Below, in pieces: positions 14,625-22,724 of a DNA stretch of 64,000 bases. The DNA comes from Christensenella sp. UBA2853 (lineage in GTDB: Bacteria; Bacillota; Clostridia; Christensenellales; Aristaeellaceae), in the NCBI GenBank assembly GCA_002350845.1, contig DEFL01000039.1:19535-83534 (forward strand), given 5' to 3'. Position 1 is the first letter of the stretch. Each line of letters starts with the position of its first letter. The notes under the pieces are model-generated. The model did not search any database and was not told the origin of the DNA. It saw nothing but the letters and a program-made list of their open reading frames with translations. Position numbers and translations under genes: made by a program.

Positions 14625-16402
14625 ACAGCGTCACCCCCAATCTGTTCAGGCTTATCAAAGTCTCCGCCGCCCTGCATCTGGGTTTCGTAGATTTCGCGGT
14701 AAATCGGCGAGCAGTTCATCAGTTCATCATGCGTTCCGACGTCGACAACGGAACCGTTATCCATGACAACAATTCGATCGGCATCCATGACCGAGGCAAT
14801 GCGCTGCGCGATGATCAGCTTTGTGGTGTCGGGAATATCCTCACGGAATGCCTTGCGGATTTTTGCATCGGTGGCAGTATCGCAGGCACTGGTGGAATCG
14901 TCGAGAATCAGGACCTTGGGTGATTTCAGCAAAGCTCTGGCAATGCACAGACGCTGTTTCTGACCACCGGAAACATTGTTTCCGCCCTGTTCGATGCGTG
15001 TGTCGTATCCATCCGGGAACCGGTCGATAAATTCATCGGCACAGGCAAGCCGGCAGGCATTCTTGCATTCTTCCAGTGTTGCATCTTCTTTGCCCCAGCG
15101 AAGATTATCAAGAATCGTGCCCGAAAACAGAACGTTCTTCTGAAGGACGACAGACACTGCATTTCGAAGCGTTTCGATATCATACTGACGCACATCAATT
15201 CCGCTGACTTTGACAGCGCCTTCGGTGACGTCATACAGACGGGAGATCAGGGAGACCAGCGTGGTTTTGCCGCAGCCGGTTCCGCCGATAATGCCGATGG
15301 TTTCGCCGGATTTGATATGCAGATCAATATCTTTCAGCGTATATTCACCGGAGCCGCTTGTCTGATAGGAGAAATTGACATGATCGAAGTCAATCGATCC
15401 GTCTTTGATCTCAAAGACAGGAGCATCGCAGTTCTGAATGGAAGGAACTTCATCGAGAACTTCACAGATTCGGCGTCCGCTGGCGAGTGACATGGTCAGC
15501 ATGACAAAAATCATGGAAAGCATCATCAGGGACATGAGCACGCTCATGACATAGGAGAACAGGCTGGTGAGCTGTCCGGTTGTCAGTGTCAGTTCGAGAG
15601 ACGGCGGCATCACGATATATTTTGCACCGAGCCAGGAGAGGGCAATAATGCAGGTATAAACAGTGAGCATCATGACCGGTGAGTTCAGGACCACCACTTT
15701 TTCGGCGCGCAGGAACATATTGTACAGATTGGTGACGGCTTTATTGAACTTGTCCGTCTCATAATCCTCACGGACGAATGCCTTCACGACGCGAATGGCG
15801 GATACATTTTCCTGAACAGAGGAATTCAGCGCATCATACTTTTCAAACACGGCGGAGAAGCGCTTCTTTGCAACATTGACAACGATGCCGAGGAAAATGG
15901 CCAGGAAAACAACGGCAATCAGAAAAATCAGGGAAAGGCGTGTGTTGATGGAAAAACACATGACAATGGAACAGAGAAATGTCAGGGGAGCGCGGACAGC
16001 AATGCGCAGGGTCATCTGAAAAGCATTCTGCACATTGGTGACGTCTGTCGTCATTCGGGTGACAAGACCTGCAGTTGAGAACTTGTCAATGTTTGCGAAG
16101 GAAAAGGTCTGAATATGCTCATACATGGCGGAGCGCAGATTGGCTGCAAATCCTGTAGAAGCCTGTGCGCCGAACATGCCGCCCATGATACCGAAAAGAA
16201 GACTCAGTGAAGCCGCCAGGAGCATGAGAAGGCCGTATTTGTAGATATCCGGCATGCTGGACTGGTTGATGCCGTGATCAATCAGGGCGGCCATGATGTA
16301 TGGAATCAGGGTTTCCATAAACACCTCACCGATCATGCTCAGAGGCGTCAGTATGGTTGCTTTCCTGTATTGCTTGATGAAGCTCAGGAGTTTTTTTACC
16401 AA
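14621..16402 (-). CDS. Heterodimeric ABC exporter subunit with degenerate ATP site
   Basis: This 593-residue half-transporter has six membrane helices and a nucleotide-binding domain with Walker A GGTGCGKTT and signature VSGGQKQR. The Walker B reads LILDDSTSACD, with Asp instead of the catalytic Glu, and the H-loop reads IAQRIASV, with Gln instead of His. This is the pattern of the regulatory site in heterodimeric exporters such as TM287/288 and BmrCD. The start codon is TTG at 16402; AAAGGAC lies 9 bases upstream and the N-terminus is full length from there. It follows the MarR gene by 31 bases and precedes its partner with a 4-base overlap. Confidence 0.94.
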   Translation of the reverse strand: MVKKLLSFIKQYRKATILTPLSMIGEVFMETLIPYIMAALIDHGINQSSMPDIYKYGLLMLLAASLSLLFGIMGGMFGAQASTGFAANLRSAMYEHIQTFSFANIDKFSTAGLVTRMTTDVTNVQNAFQMTLRIAVRAPLTFLCSIVMCFSINTRLSLIFLIAVVFLAIFLGIVVNVAKKRFSAVFEKYDALNSSVQENVSAIRVVKAFVREDYETDKFNKAVTNLYNMFLRAEKVVVLNSPVMMLTVYTCIIALSWLGAKYIVMPPSLELTLTTGQLTSLFSYVMSVLMSLMMLSMIFVMLTMSLASGRRICEVLDEVPSIQNCDAPVFEIKDGSIDFDHVNFSYQTSGSGEYTLKDIDLHIKSGETIGIIGGTGCGKTTLVSLISRLYDVTEGAVKVSGIDVRQYDIETLRNAVSVVLQKNVLFSGTILDNLRWGKEDATLEECKNACRLACADEFIDRFPDGYDTRIEQGGNNVSGGQKQRLCIARALLKSPKVLILDDSTSACDTATDAKIRKAFREDIPDTTKLIIAQRIASVMDADRIVVMDNGSVVDVGTHDELMNCSPIYREIYETQMQGGGDFDKPEQIGGDAV

Positions 16403-16433
16403 GGGTTGTCAGTCCTTTCGTTGAAGAATCAGT

Positions 16434-16871
16434 TCATGTGGAGGTTGGGGAAAAGGAGTCGTACATTTTCTGCAGAAGGGAATAGGCCTGTGCTTTTTCG
16501 GTTTCGCTGAGGCTGGAGAGCATCGTTTTTTCAGCGGATTCAATCGACGCTTTGGAGCGGTCGCAGAGCGCTCTGCCTTCGTCGGTGAGCCGCACGCATT
16601 TGATGCGGCGGTCGTCGTCAAGTGTAAAAGAGGTGAGCAGCTTTTTCTTTTCAAGGCGCTGAATCAGCCCGGCCATCGTCGACTGTGCGCAGTGAAAGTC
16701 ACGCTCAAGTTCTTTCATGCGGGCAGTCTCATTTTGGGCCCGATGGACAACAATCAGGATATGTGCCTGCGTCGGAGTCAGGTCAATGTCACTGAAGTGA
16801 CGGGATGCTTCTGCGACGAGACAGTGATGTATACATTTGATTAACTGCCCAAAACTGGGCGAGGTATCCAT
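16434..16871 (-). CDS. MarR-family transcriptional regulator
   Basis: This 145-residue protein has the winged-helix pattern of MarR: LTPTQAHILIVVHRAQNETA, a recognition helix CAQSTMAGLIQRLEKKKLL, and the wing DDDRRIKCVRLTDEGRAL. MarR proteins bind palindromic DNA as dimers and usually repress adjacent exporters until a phenolic or drug ligand binds. I chose the ATG at 16871 because AAGGAGG lies 10 bases upstream; the ATG at 16892 lacks such a site. It is the first gene of the operon with the heterodimeric ABC exporter, and an inverted repeat overlaps its own promoter, consistent with autoregulation. Confidence 0.93.
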   Translation of the reverse strand: MDTSPSFGQLIKCIHHCLVAEASRHFSDIDLTPTQAHILIVVHRAQNETARMKELERDFHCAQSTMAGLIQRLEKKKLLTSFTLDDDRRIKCVRLTDEGRALCDRSKASIESAEKTMLSSLSETEKAQAYSLLQKMYDSFSPTST

Positions 16872-16894
16872 TTCAAAAAAACCTCCTTCCATGA

Positions 16895-16911
16895 ATATAG
16901 AATGAGTATAT
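16895..16911. promoter_or_regulatory. Candidate MarR operator
   Basis: ATATA-gaatgag-TATAT is an inverted repeat that overlaps the -10 element of the marR promoter. Position and size suit a MarR dimer. Not verified. Confidence 0.4.
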
Positions 16912-16932
16912 GCAGCAAAAAGGAAAAGTCAA
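16905..16932 (-). promoter_or_regulatory. Promoter of the marR-exporter operon
   Basis: On the minus strand TTGACT (16932-16927), a 16-base spacer and TATACT (16910-16905), ending 34 bases before the chosen start. Confidence 0.7.
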
Positions 16933-16973
16933 TAGCAAGCGATTGAATTATGAGAACCACAAAGGAAGATGCA

Positions 16974-17016
16974 AACAGCAGCCGCCTGTCCCCGAGCGGG
17001 GAAGGCGGCTGCTGTT
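16974..17016 (-). terminator. Strong hairpin downstream of the acidic-tailed secreted protein gene
   Basis: AACAGCAGCCGCC (16974-16986) pairs with GGCGGCTGCTGTT (17004-17016), with an inner CCCC/GGGG pairing. The minus-strand T-run is short (TTT), so termination efficiency is uncertain. Confidence 0.65.
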
Positions 17017-17093
17017 GAATGGATCGGATGTCGGACCGTTTAAAGGACACATGCCATCAGCTGGGATGATGCATCCTGAAGGAAAGAATGCTG

Positions 17094-18557
17094 TTACTCA
17101 GCAGCTTCGTCCGCTGCCTCTTCTTCATATTCTCCGAACTCTTCACTTTCTTCAGATGATTCTTCTTCCTCCCATTCTTCTTCGCCCTCAGAGCTGATAT
17201 CCAGGCCATAGGCGAGAATATCGAGAATGCCGGCTTCCTGCAGAACATCCATCAGGGAAACAACCGTGGATACAGGCGCATGAATGACCAGCGGGAGCGC
17301 GGCTTCCACAATGGAGTCTTTGGCCGAATCCATAAAATCGCTCAGCGTACTGTCATGAAGGGAAAAGAAGTTCAAACCGCCCCACTCTGTCAGACGGTGA
17401 TAGACTTCTGATTCCGGGGTAAAGCGTTCTGCAGCTACATGCGCAGTGATCAGGGCATCGTCCCCGCTCATCAGGGAAATGTGGTTTCCATCCCCGGAAA
17501 ACTCGGCATGCAGAGCATCAGTGAGTTGTACAGATTCCAGGAAACCGGCCTGATTTTTCTGAATGAAACTCAGACCATAAAGAAGAGGACCATGAAAATC
17601 AAGCTCTCCATGGAATGGTGCAGAAGCAGGCCAGTTCGCAGGGATGGAACGGGAAGTGAATGTTCCCTGGATAAACGGATGTTCGTCTGTACCGAAAACC
17701 ACGGCCAGGTCTACATCATAGGTGTCTCCGTGCAGGGTTCTGACATAATCGTAGGAGGCATCCTCGCCAAAGACAAATCCCGGAAGGAGGACATGCAGTT
17801 CATAGGAGCCGTCGGGATGAGACACAGAAGAGAAAATGGTATGGTTTGCTGTTTTCCAGACTTCGCTGGTTTCTGTTTTGGTTACGGTGATCTCCTGAAC
17901 TTCACTGGCGATCCACTCGGGAATATTCATCCAGACTTCCTGGAGCTCCTCACCGGCAGCATTGAAACTGGCTATGGTGTCAAGCCAGATGCGGACGCCG
18001 CGCTCATCATAGAGCATGTTCGCAAGTGTGGAGCCGAGTTCTTCCAGTTTTTCGGAAGAAACGGTCCACTCATTCAGGCTCTCATCTTCAGGCATCATGG
18101 TCTCTTCGACAGCCCACCAGGCCGGGAGAAACGCATCGCAGGATGCGTACGGATACAGAATACAGAAGCGCTGGAGCGGGATGTCAAGATGGTTATAGAT
18201 TTTCATGCCGTATTCCAGCATGGCGGGCACATTGATCACAATATTCTCATTGTTGAATACCGGGCTCTGGATATGAAAAAGAGCTTCGAGTCCCCAAAGG
18301 GAAAAATCCATGCGGGTGGATTCGTCTCCATCAAGGATCATGGATGCCGTCATTTCAAAGCCTTTGGAGCGATCGTCGTTCCTGTGAAATGACCCGGAGA
18401 TTTCCAGCATTTTCAGGAAGTCAAGCATGCCGGCAAGCACGCTGCCTTCATGAGCATCCGCAGAGGAAAAGGAAAGGCGGTAATTGAATGCTTCTCCCAG
18501 ACTGCAGACCGGAATGAACATGACGAGAAGCAGAACAGCCAGAATACGTTTGAACAT
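17094..18557 (-). CDS. Secreted protein with acidic C-terminal tail, function unknown
   Basis: This 487-residue protein starts MFKRILAVLLLVMFIPVCSL, a signal peptide with a likely cut after SLG. The body is rich in aromatic and beta-type sequence without a motif I can name. The last 35 residues are almost all Glu, Asp, Ser and Ala (EGEEEWEEEESSEESEEF), a strongly acidic tail. I chose the ATG at 18557 because GGAGG lies 8 bases upstream and it begins the signal peptide. It follows the pyrophosphatase gene by 13 bases, so the two are cotranscribed. An extracytoplasmic role, possibly cation or wall binding through the tail, is a guess. Confidence 0.8.
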   Translation of the reverse strand: MFKRILAVLLLVMFIPVCSLGEAFNYRLSFSSADAHEGSVLAGMLDFLKMLEISGSFHRNDDRSKGFEMTASMILDGDESTRMDFSLWGLEALFHIQSPVFNNENIVINVPAMLEYGMKIYNHLDIPLQRFCILYPYASCDAFLPAWWAVEETMMPEDESLNEWTVSSEKLEELGSTLANMLYDERGVRIWLDTIASFNAAGEELQEVWMNIPEWIASEVQEITVTKTETSEVWKTANHTIFSSVSHPDGSYELHVLLPGFVFGEDASYDYVRTLHGDTYDVDLAVVFGTDEHPFIQGTFTSRSIPANWPASAPFHGELDFHGPLLYGLSFIQKNQAGFLESVQLTDALHAEFSGDGNHISLMSGDDALITAHVAAERFTPESEVYHRLTEWGGLNFFSLHDSTLSDFMDSAKDSIVEAALPLVIHAPVSTVVSLMDVLQEAGILDILAYGLDISSEGEEEWEEEESSEESEEFGEYEEEAADEAAE

Positions 18558-18570
18558 ATAAGTGCCTCCA

Positions 18571-20190
18571 TTAACCCCAAAGTGCTGAAAGCGCAGGGAC
18601 GATTTGCTTTTTGCGGGAAACGACATGATCCAGGAACACATGATGTTCTTCGGCTGAATCAATGCCGAAAGCCTGACGGATCGAGTCCTGTCCATTGGTA
18701 TAAATCAGTTCCGTGCCTTCGCGCAGGACATCGGTGAGCATGAGGATCACCATATCATAAGCGTGCTCCTTGCGCATAGATTCCATGGCGGCAAGATATT
18801 CATCCATACGGGATAGACGGGAAGAAATGTCAATGGTTGTGATCTGGCCGATCCCCAGCATATGATTCCCGAGACGGAATTCCTTGAAATCGCTCTTGAG
18901 CTGCTCAGAAACAGGCTTATCAGCGGAGCCACCCAGCGAGAACATCTCGCGGCCGAGGGATTCCAGGTCAATCCCGGCGATACGCGCAAGGCGTTCCGCG
19001 AGCCGCCGGTCTTTTTCGGTACAGGTCGGTGACTTGAAGATGACGGTATCCGAAAGAATGGCACCGGCCATCAGTCCCGCAAGCTTCGGGCCAGGCATGA
19101 GACCATGCTCCTGATACATGAGGGCAACGATGCTGGTTGTCGACCCGATCGGTTCATTGCGCATGAAGGTGGGATACCCCGTCTGCACATCCCCAAGACG
19201 GTGATGGTCAAGAATGGCAATAATCTGGGCCTGCTCGAGTCCCGCAACACTCTGACTTTTTTCGTTATGATCGACAAGGACAACCCGTTTGACACGAGGC
19301 CTCAGCAAATGATATCTGGACAGGGTTCCGACCGGTTTGCCGTTTTCGTCGAGGACAGGATAAGAACGGTAGCGGCTTTCAAGCACTTTATCACGGACAT
19401 CGTCAAGGTAGTCATCCAGATGGAAGGATACAAGGTCGGAATGCTGGGCGATCCGTTCCACCGGATTTGCCTGATAGAGCATCCGGACGGCACGGTAAGC
19501 GTCACACGGGGAGGCGATGACACAGGTATCGGAATGAATGCCGCTGTATTTTTCGGCAAGATCCGTCTGACACAGAATGATGCAGCTCGCTTTTGCTTCC
19601 AGCGCCTGCTGAACAACATCTTCCTGCTGGCCGCAGATCACAACCGAGCCTTCTCTCAGGGGAAGCGGATTGGGCTGCGGCAGAGCAATGACAACGTTGC
19701 CTGAGATGCTTTCAAAGAAATCGCTGCTGTCATTGATGATCCGACCCTCAAGTGCGGATAAAAGGTTAAAGATCGGCACATCTTTGGCGCAGGGGAGATC
19801 GATGGAATCCATGTCATGTTCGGCGATGGCACCGGCCGTGAGCATCCCGAAAAGCGTCCCGTCCTCGTTGGCGATCGGAATGGCAGAACCTGTGACACCA
19901 TTTTGATGAAGCACTTCCCATGCATGGCTGACTGGGACCTGACGATAGAGTACAGGCGGATGATCAAATTCAATATCACTGATCTGTGTCCTGACCGAGT
20001 GCAGATAGACAGGCGGGTCCAGTTCAAAACGCCTGAGAAGAAAATCTGTCTGGTCATTGATATGTCCAAGACGGCAGGCAAGATAAGAACCATTGCCCAG
20101 GGAATTCATCAGAGAGGCATAGGCCATGGCTGAGACAATGGCATCAGCATCGGGATTTTTATGACCAAAGACGAGAATCTGGTCCTGCAT
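18571..20190 (-). CDS. Family II (DHH) inorganic pyrophosphatase with regulatory CBS domains
   Basis: This 539-residue cytoplasmic enzyme hydrolyses pyrophosphate to phosphate with Mn or Co. The catalytic DHH domain is split: FGHKNPDADAIVSA at the N-terminus and ILDHHRLGD, with GSTTSIVALMY, in the second half; the C-terminal DHHA2 domain contains a TDVLREGTELIY-type segment. About 220 residues are inserted between the two halves, consistent with two CBS domains and a DRTGG domain, which bind adenine nucleotides in the CBS-PPase subfamily. Plain family II enzymes are about 310 residues long. It lies 13 bases after the CHAP gene and 13 bases before a secreted protein gene. Confidence 0.93.
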   Translation of the reverse strand: MQDQILVFGHKNPDADAIVSAMAYASLMNSLGNGSYLACRLGHINDQTDFLLRRFELDPPVYLHSVRTQISDIEFDHPPVLYRQVPVSHAWEVLHQNGVTGSAIPIANEDGTLFGMLTAGAIAEHDMDSIDLPCAKDVPIFNLLSALEGRIINDSSDFFESISGNVVIALPQPNPLPLREGSVVICGQQEDVVQQALEAKASCIILCQTDLAEKYSGIHSDTCVIASPCDAYRAVRMLYQANPVERIAQHSDLVSFHLDDYLDDVRDKVLESRYRSYPVLDENGKPVGTLSRYHLLRPRVKRVVLVDHNEKSQSVAGLEQAQIIAILDHHRLGDVQTGYPTFMRNEPIGSTTSIVALMYQEHGLMPGPKLAGLMAGAILSDTVIFKSPTCTEKDRRLAERLARIAGIDLESLGREMFSLGGSADKPVSEQLKSDFKEFRLGNHMLGIGQITTIDISSRLSRMDEYLAAMESMRKEHAYDMVILMLTDVLREGTELIYTNGQDSIRQAFGIDSAEEHHVFLDHVVSRKKQIVPALSALWG

Positions 20191-20203
20191 AATAGAGTCC
20201 TTT

Positions 20204-21280
20204 CTAATTATCGAATTCTACCCATTCCGGCGTGTCATCCTGGATTTCGAATTGAATATCATCCATGATTTCATTTTCAGCGCTGTCTGGCTCAGGAGAA
20301 GGAGAGGAATCCCAGGTGATTTCCTCCTCATCGGTGCTTTCTTCAAAGGTGAACAGCGCATCCAGGTCAAAAAAGTCTTCTGAATCTGTGTCAACCACTC
20401 TCCAGGTTTCCGGATCCTGATTGACCACTGACCAATACTGGGTATCGAGTGCTTTCTGCGTGGTAATGTTGGCAATCCCGTTGGCATTCAGATGATGGTC
20501 CGTCTGGAATCTGACAACAGCGTTCTGTGTTGTCGGACCGAAGCGCCCGTCAATCATGTCGTCGGTGAGATAACCGGTTTTTACGAGTTTTGCCTGGAGC
20601 TGACGGACTTTTTCGCCGGAATTGCCGGCACGCATGGTCCAGTCTGCCATATCGTGAACGGTCCCAAATCCAAGAATCCGTCCATAGGTAAGATCATACT
20701 CCGTGCGCTTGACAGAACTCGGTGTGTTGCCTTCGATCACGTGGATTGTGACCGCACCGCTGTCACTGCGCGTGCAGTATTCAACCATGGCAACATGATC
20801 GGTATTCAGATCACTAGTCCATGTGAAGAAGACCCAGTCACCGGGCTGGGGGATATAAGATCCGGTCGTCAGGAAAGAATCTTCACCTTTCAGCCACTGA
20901 TATCCCCATCCTTCGAGATTTCCCCAGCGTACAATATATCGGCCATGCTCGACAAACCAGTTTTTCCCGCCGTTTGAACCGGAATAAAGAGGGTAGAGAT
21001 GACCGAGCATTTCCGTTCCGTACTGTTCATCAACGCTGTTCACGCACCAGCACAAAAACTCGGCACACCACTGTGCATAGGGATCACCAGCCCATTCACC
21101 ATACTTTGAGTAACCATGGGCACCTTCAGTATACCCAAGCTCGTTTCTGGCTGTCTCAATCAGGCGGCTGACTTCATCGGGAACCGGGAGTGAAGGGTCA
21201 ATGCGAGTGTCAGCATGGACAATGACCGGAAAAAGAAGCCCCAGACACAGAATGAGAAACCAATGCTTCAATGCTGCCAC
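20204..21280 (-). CDS. Secreted CHAP-domain peptidoglycan hydrolase with peptidoglycan-binding domain
   Basis: This 358-residue protein has a signal peptide (LKHWFLILCLGLLFPVIVHA), a CHAP-type domain with the catalytic Cys in AQWCAEFLCW and the His in DHVAMVEYC, then a PG_binding_1 repeat (GEKVRQLQAKLVKTGYL through RFGPTTQNAVVRFQ). It ends in an acidic tail. CHAP enzymes cut peptide bonds or amide links in the cell wall. The start is ambiguous: GTG at 21280 lies directly after AAGGAAGGG, whereas TTG at 21271 has better spacing and gives a cleaner signal peptide. It is the first gene of an operon with the pyrophosphatase and another secreted protein. Confidence 0.88.
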   Translation of the reverse strand: MAALKHWFLILCLGLLFPVIVHADTRIDPSLPVPDEVSRLIETARNELGYTEGAHGYSKYGEWAGDPYAQWCAEFLCWCVNSVDEQYGTEMLGHLYPLYSGSNGGKNWFVEHGRYIVRWGNLEGWGYQWLKGEDSFLTTGSYIPQPGDWVFFTWTSDLNTDHVAMVEYCTRSDSGAVTIHVIEGNTPSSVKRTEYDLTYGRILGFGTVHDMADWTMRAGNSGEKVRQLQAKLVKTGYLTDDMIDGRFGPTTQNAVVRFQTDHHLNANGIANITTQKALDTQYWSVVNQDPETWRVVDTDSEDFFDLDALFTFEESTDEEEITWDSSPSPEPDSAENEIMDDIQFEIQDDTPEWVEFDN

Positions 21281-21302
21281 CCCTTCCTTGAATTACCCGG
21301 AA

Positions 21303-21331
21303 ATTATAACAGAGGATGGAAAGCTGGGCAA
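21303..21331 (-). promoter_or_regulatory. Promoter of the CHAP-pyrophosphatase operon
   Basis: On the minus strand TTGCCC (21331-21326), a 17-base spacer ending in TGT, and TATAAT (21308-21303). It lies just downstream of the rplL terminator. Confidence 0.75.
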
Positions 21332-21334
21332 GCA

Positions 21335-21363
21335 ACAAAAAAAGGACACCCGAAGGTGTCCTG
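21335..21363 (-). terminator. Intrinsic terminator after rplL
   Basis: On the minus strand GGACACC-TTCG-GGTGTCC (21361-21344) is followed by a run of seven T. It stops transcription directly after rplL, so rpoB is not in this operon. Confidence 0.95.
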
Positions 21364-21373
21364 TAAAAATGAC

Positions 21374-21748
21374 TTACTTGATTTCGCAGGTAGCGCCAGC
21401 AGCCTTGAACTTCTCGACGATCTTCTCGGCTTCTTCCTTGGAAACGCCTTCCTTGATGGTCTTAGGAGCAGCTTCGACCATTTCCTTGGCTTCCTTCAGG
21501 CCCAGGCCTTCGACGACTTCGCGGACAACCTTGATAACCTTGATCTTTTCGCTTCCAGCTTCCTTCAGAACGACGTCGAATTCGGTCTTTTCTTCTTCAG
21601 CAGGAGCAGCAGCACCGGCACCACCGGCAACCACAGCCACAGGGGCAGCAGCAGAAACGCCAAACTTTTCTTCCATGGCCTTCACAAGATCGGCCAGTTC
21701 GAGCACTGTCATAGATTCGACAGCAGCGATGATCTCTTCATGAGTCAT
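21374..21748 (-). CDS. rplL: 50S ribosomal protein L7/L12
   Basis: This 124-residue protein forms the ribosomal stalk dimers that recruit translation GTPases. The N-terminal dimerisation domain (VLELADLVKAMEEKFGVSAA), the Ala/Gly hinge and the conserved C-terminal domain (EKIKVIKVVREVVEGLGLKE) are all present at full length. A GGAGG site precedes the ATG. It is 68 bases downstream of rplJ, and a terminator follows within 10 bases of the stop. Confidence 0.98.
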   Translation of the reverse strand: MTHEEIIAAVESMTVLELADLVKAMEEKFGVSAAAPVAVVAGGAGAAAPAEEEKTEFDVVLKEAGSEKIKVIKVVREVVEGLGLKEAKEMVEAAPKTIKEGVSKEEAEKIVEKFKAAGATCEIK

Positions 21749-21816
21749 GATATTCAGCCTCCTTAAGGTGAATGTTCAAAATAATGTGTGGCTAAGAAGC
21801 CAGTTTTAAGCGGCGA

Positions 21817-22320
21817 TTATTCCTCGCCGGCCATCTTTTTGCGTACCGCTTCGACGACACGCACGAAATTGCCGATGGTTGCAGACATGCTGCCAACGAG
21901 TCGTGCGAGAAGCACTTCGCGGCTGGGCATCTTTGCCAGCTTTTCCATCGTGGAGACATCCTCGAACTTGCCTTCCAGGATACCACCTGTGAGTTTCAGA
22001 GAGGTCAGCTTGTTCTTTTCGATGAACTCGCTTACGATCTTGGGACCGGCCACAGCATCCTTCATGCTGAACACAAAGGCGTTAGGTCCGTTGAGAAGAT
22101 CATCTGCACCTTCGATTTTCAGTTCATCGAGAGCACGCTTGACCAGACGATTCTTCAGAACACAATAGGCGACATCGCTCTCACGGCACTGCTTGCGCAG
22201 ATTGGTGACCTGCTCCACGGTAAGTCCGGTGTAGCTGACGAAAGTCACAGACTGAGCTGCCTTGAACTTCTCAATGATGTCAGCAACTACCTGTTCTTTG
22301 ATTTCACGGTTCTTGCTCAT
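21817..22320 (-). CDS. rplJ: 50S ribosomal protein L10
   Basis: This 167-residue protein anchors the L12 dimers to 23S rRNA and binds its own leader for feedback control. The sequence MSKNREIKEQVVADIIEKFK with VSYTGLTVEQVTNLRKQCRE is typical of L10. The ATG at 22320 is chosen because GGAGGTG lies 8 bases upstream; the longer frame reads through the leader. The C-terminal helix for L12 binding (VRVVEAVRKKMAGEE) is present. Only rplL follows. Confidence 0.98.
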   Translation of the reverse strand: MSKNREIKEQVVADIIEKFKAAQSVTFVSYTGLTVEQVTNLRKQCRESDVAYCVLKNRLVKRALDELKIEGADDLLNGPNAFVFSMKDAVAGPKIVSEFIEKNKLTSLKLTGGILEGKFEDVSTMEKLAKMPSREVLLARLVGSMSATIGNFVRVVEAVRKKMAGEE

Positions 22321-22349
22321 TTCCAATACACCTCCTGACTGGGTCTGTG

Positions 22350-22381
22350 TAAAAAGAAAACCCTTGCGTAGGCGCAAGGGG
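22350..22381 (-). terminator. Attenuator hairpin in the L10 leader
   Basis: CCCTTGCG/CGCAAGGG (22361-22368 with 22373-22380) is followed on the minus strand by TTTTCTTTTT. It lies at the end of the L10 leader, 30 bases before rplJ. Confidence 0.8.
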
Positions 22382-22478
22382 AGCATTCATTCTCCACGTT
22401 ACGCCTCGGCAGGCGGAGCACACTCCATTAAATCCTTGCGGATACCGGCTGTCTACGGCATGGTTTCTTCCAAACCGG
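22382..22478 (-). promoter_or_regulatory. Ribosomal protein L10 leader (autoregulatory RNA)
   Basis: On the minus strand the leader contains CCGTAGACAGCCGG and CCTGCCGAGG, hallmarks of the L10(L12)4-binding leader of Firmicutes. It sits between a consensus promoter and rplJ, with an attenuator hairpin at its 3' end. Confidence 0.82.
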
Positions 22479-22483
22479 AGCAT

Positions 22484-22512
22484 ATATTATCATGACAAAA
22501 TCTCTGTGTCAA
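22484..22512 (-). promoter_or_regulatory. Promoter of rplJ-rplL
   Basis: On the minus strand TTGACA (22512-22507), a 17-base spacer, and TAATAT (22489-22484). Confidence 0.88.
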
Positions 22513-22589
22513 GGGCTTTTCCTGAAAAATGAAGTGAATTGGATATTCAGAACGGAGAACGGAATCTTCGAACCTGCAGAATATCAAAA

Positions 22590-22607
22590 TATGTCAGTTG
22601 TGACATA
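22590..22607. promoter_or_regulatory. Perfect inverted repeat upstream of the SH3/PG-binding gene
   Basis: TATGTCA-GTTG-TGACATA is an exact 7-bp inverted repeat with a 4-base centre, 28 bases upstream of the -35 element of the next gene and between two divergent promoters. It looks like an activator or repressor site; the factor is unknown. Confidence 0.5.
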
Positions 22608-22634
22608 AAATTTACAAAAATCGAAACAAAACCA

Positions 22635-22663
22635 TTGACATTTGACTTATAAATCGTTAGAGT
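22635..22663 (+). promoter_or_regulatory. Promoter of the SH3/PG-binding secreted protein gene
   Basis: TTGACA (22635-22640), a 17-base spacer and TAGAGT (22658-22663), 62 bases before the ATG. Confidence 0.65.
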
Positions 22664-22724
22664 ATGTCATGAAACCATTTAAGAAGTATGAGCAATGATG
22701 CCCTCTCTTCTAAAGGGGAGTGAA

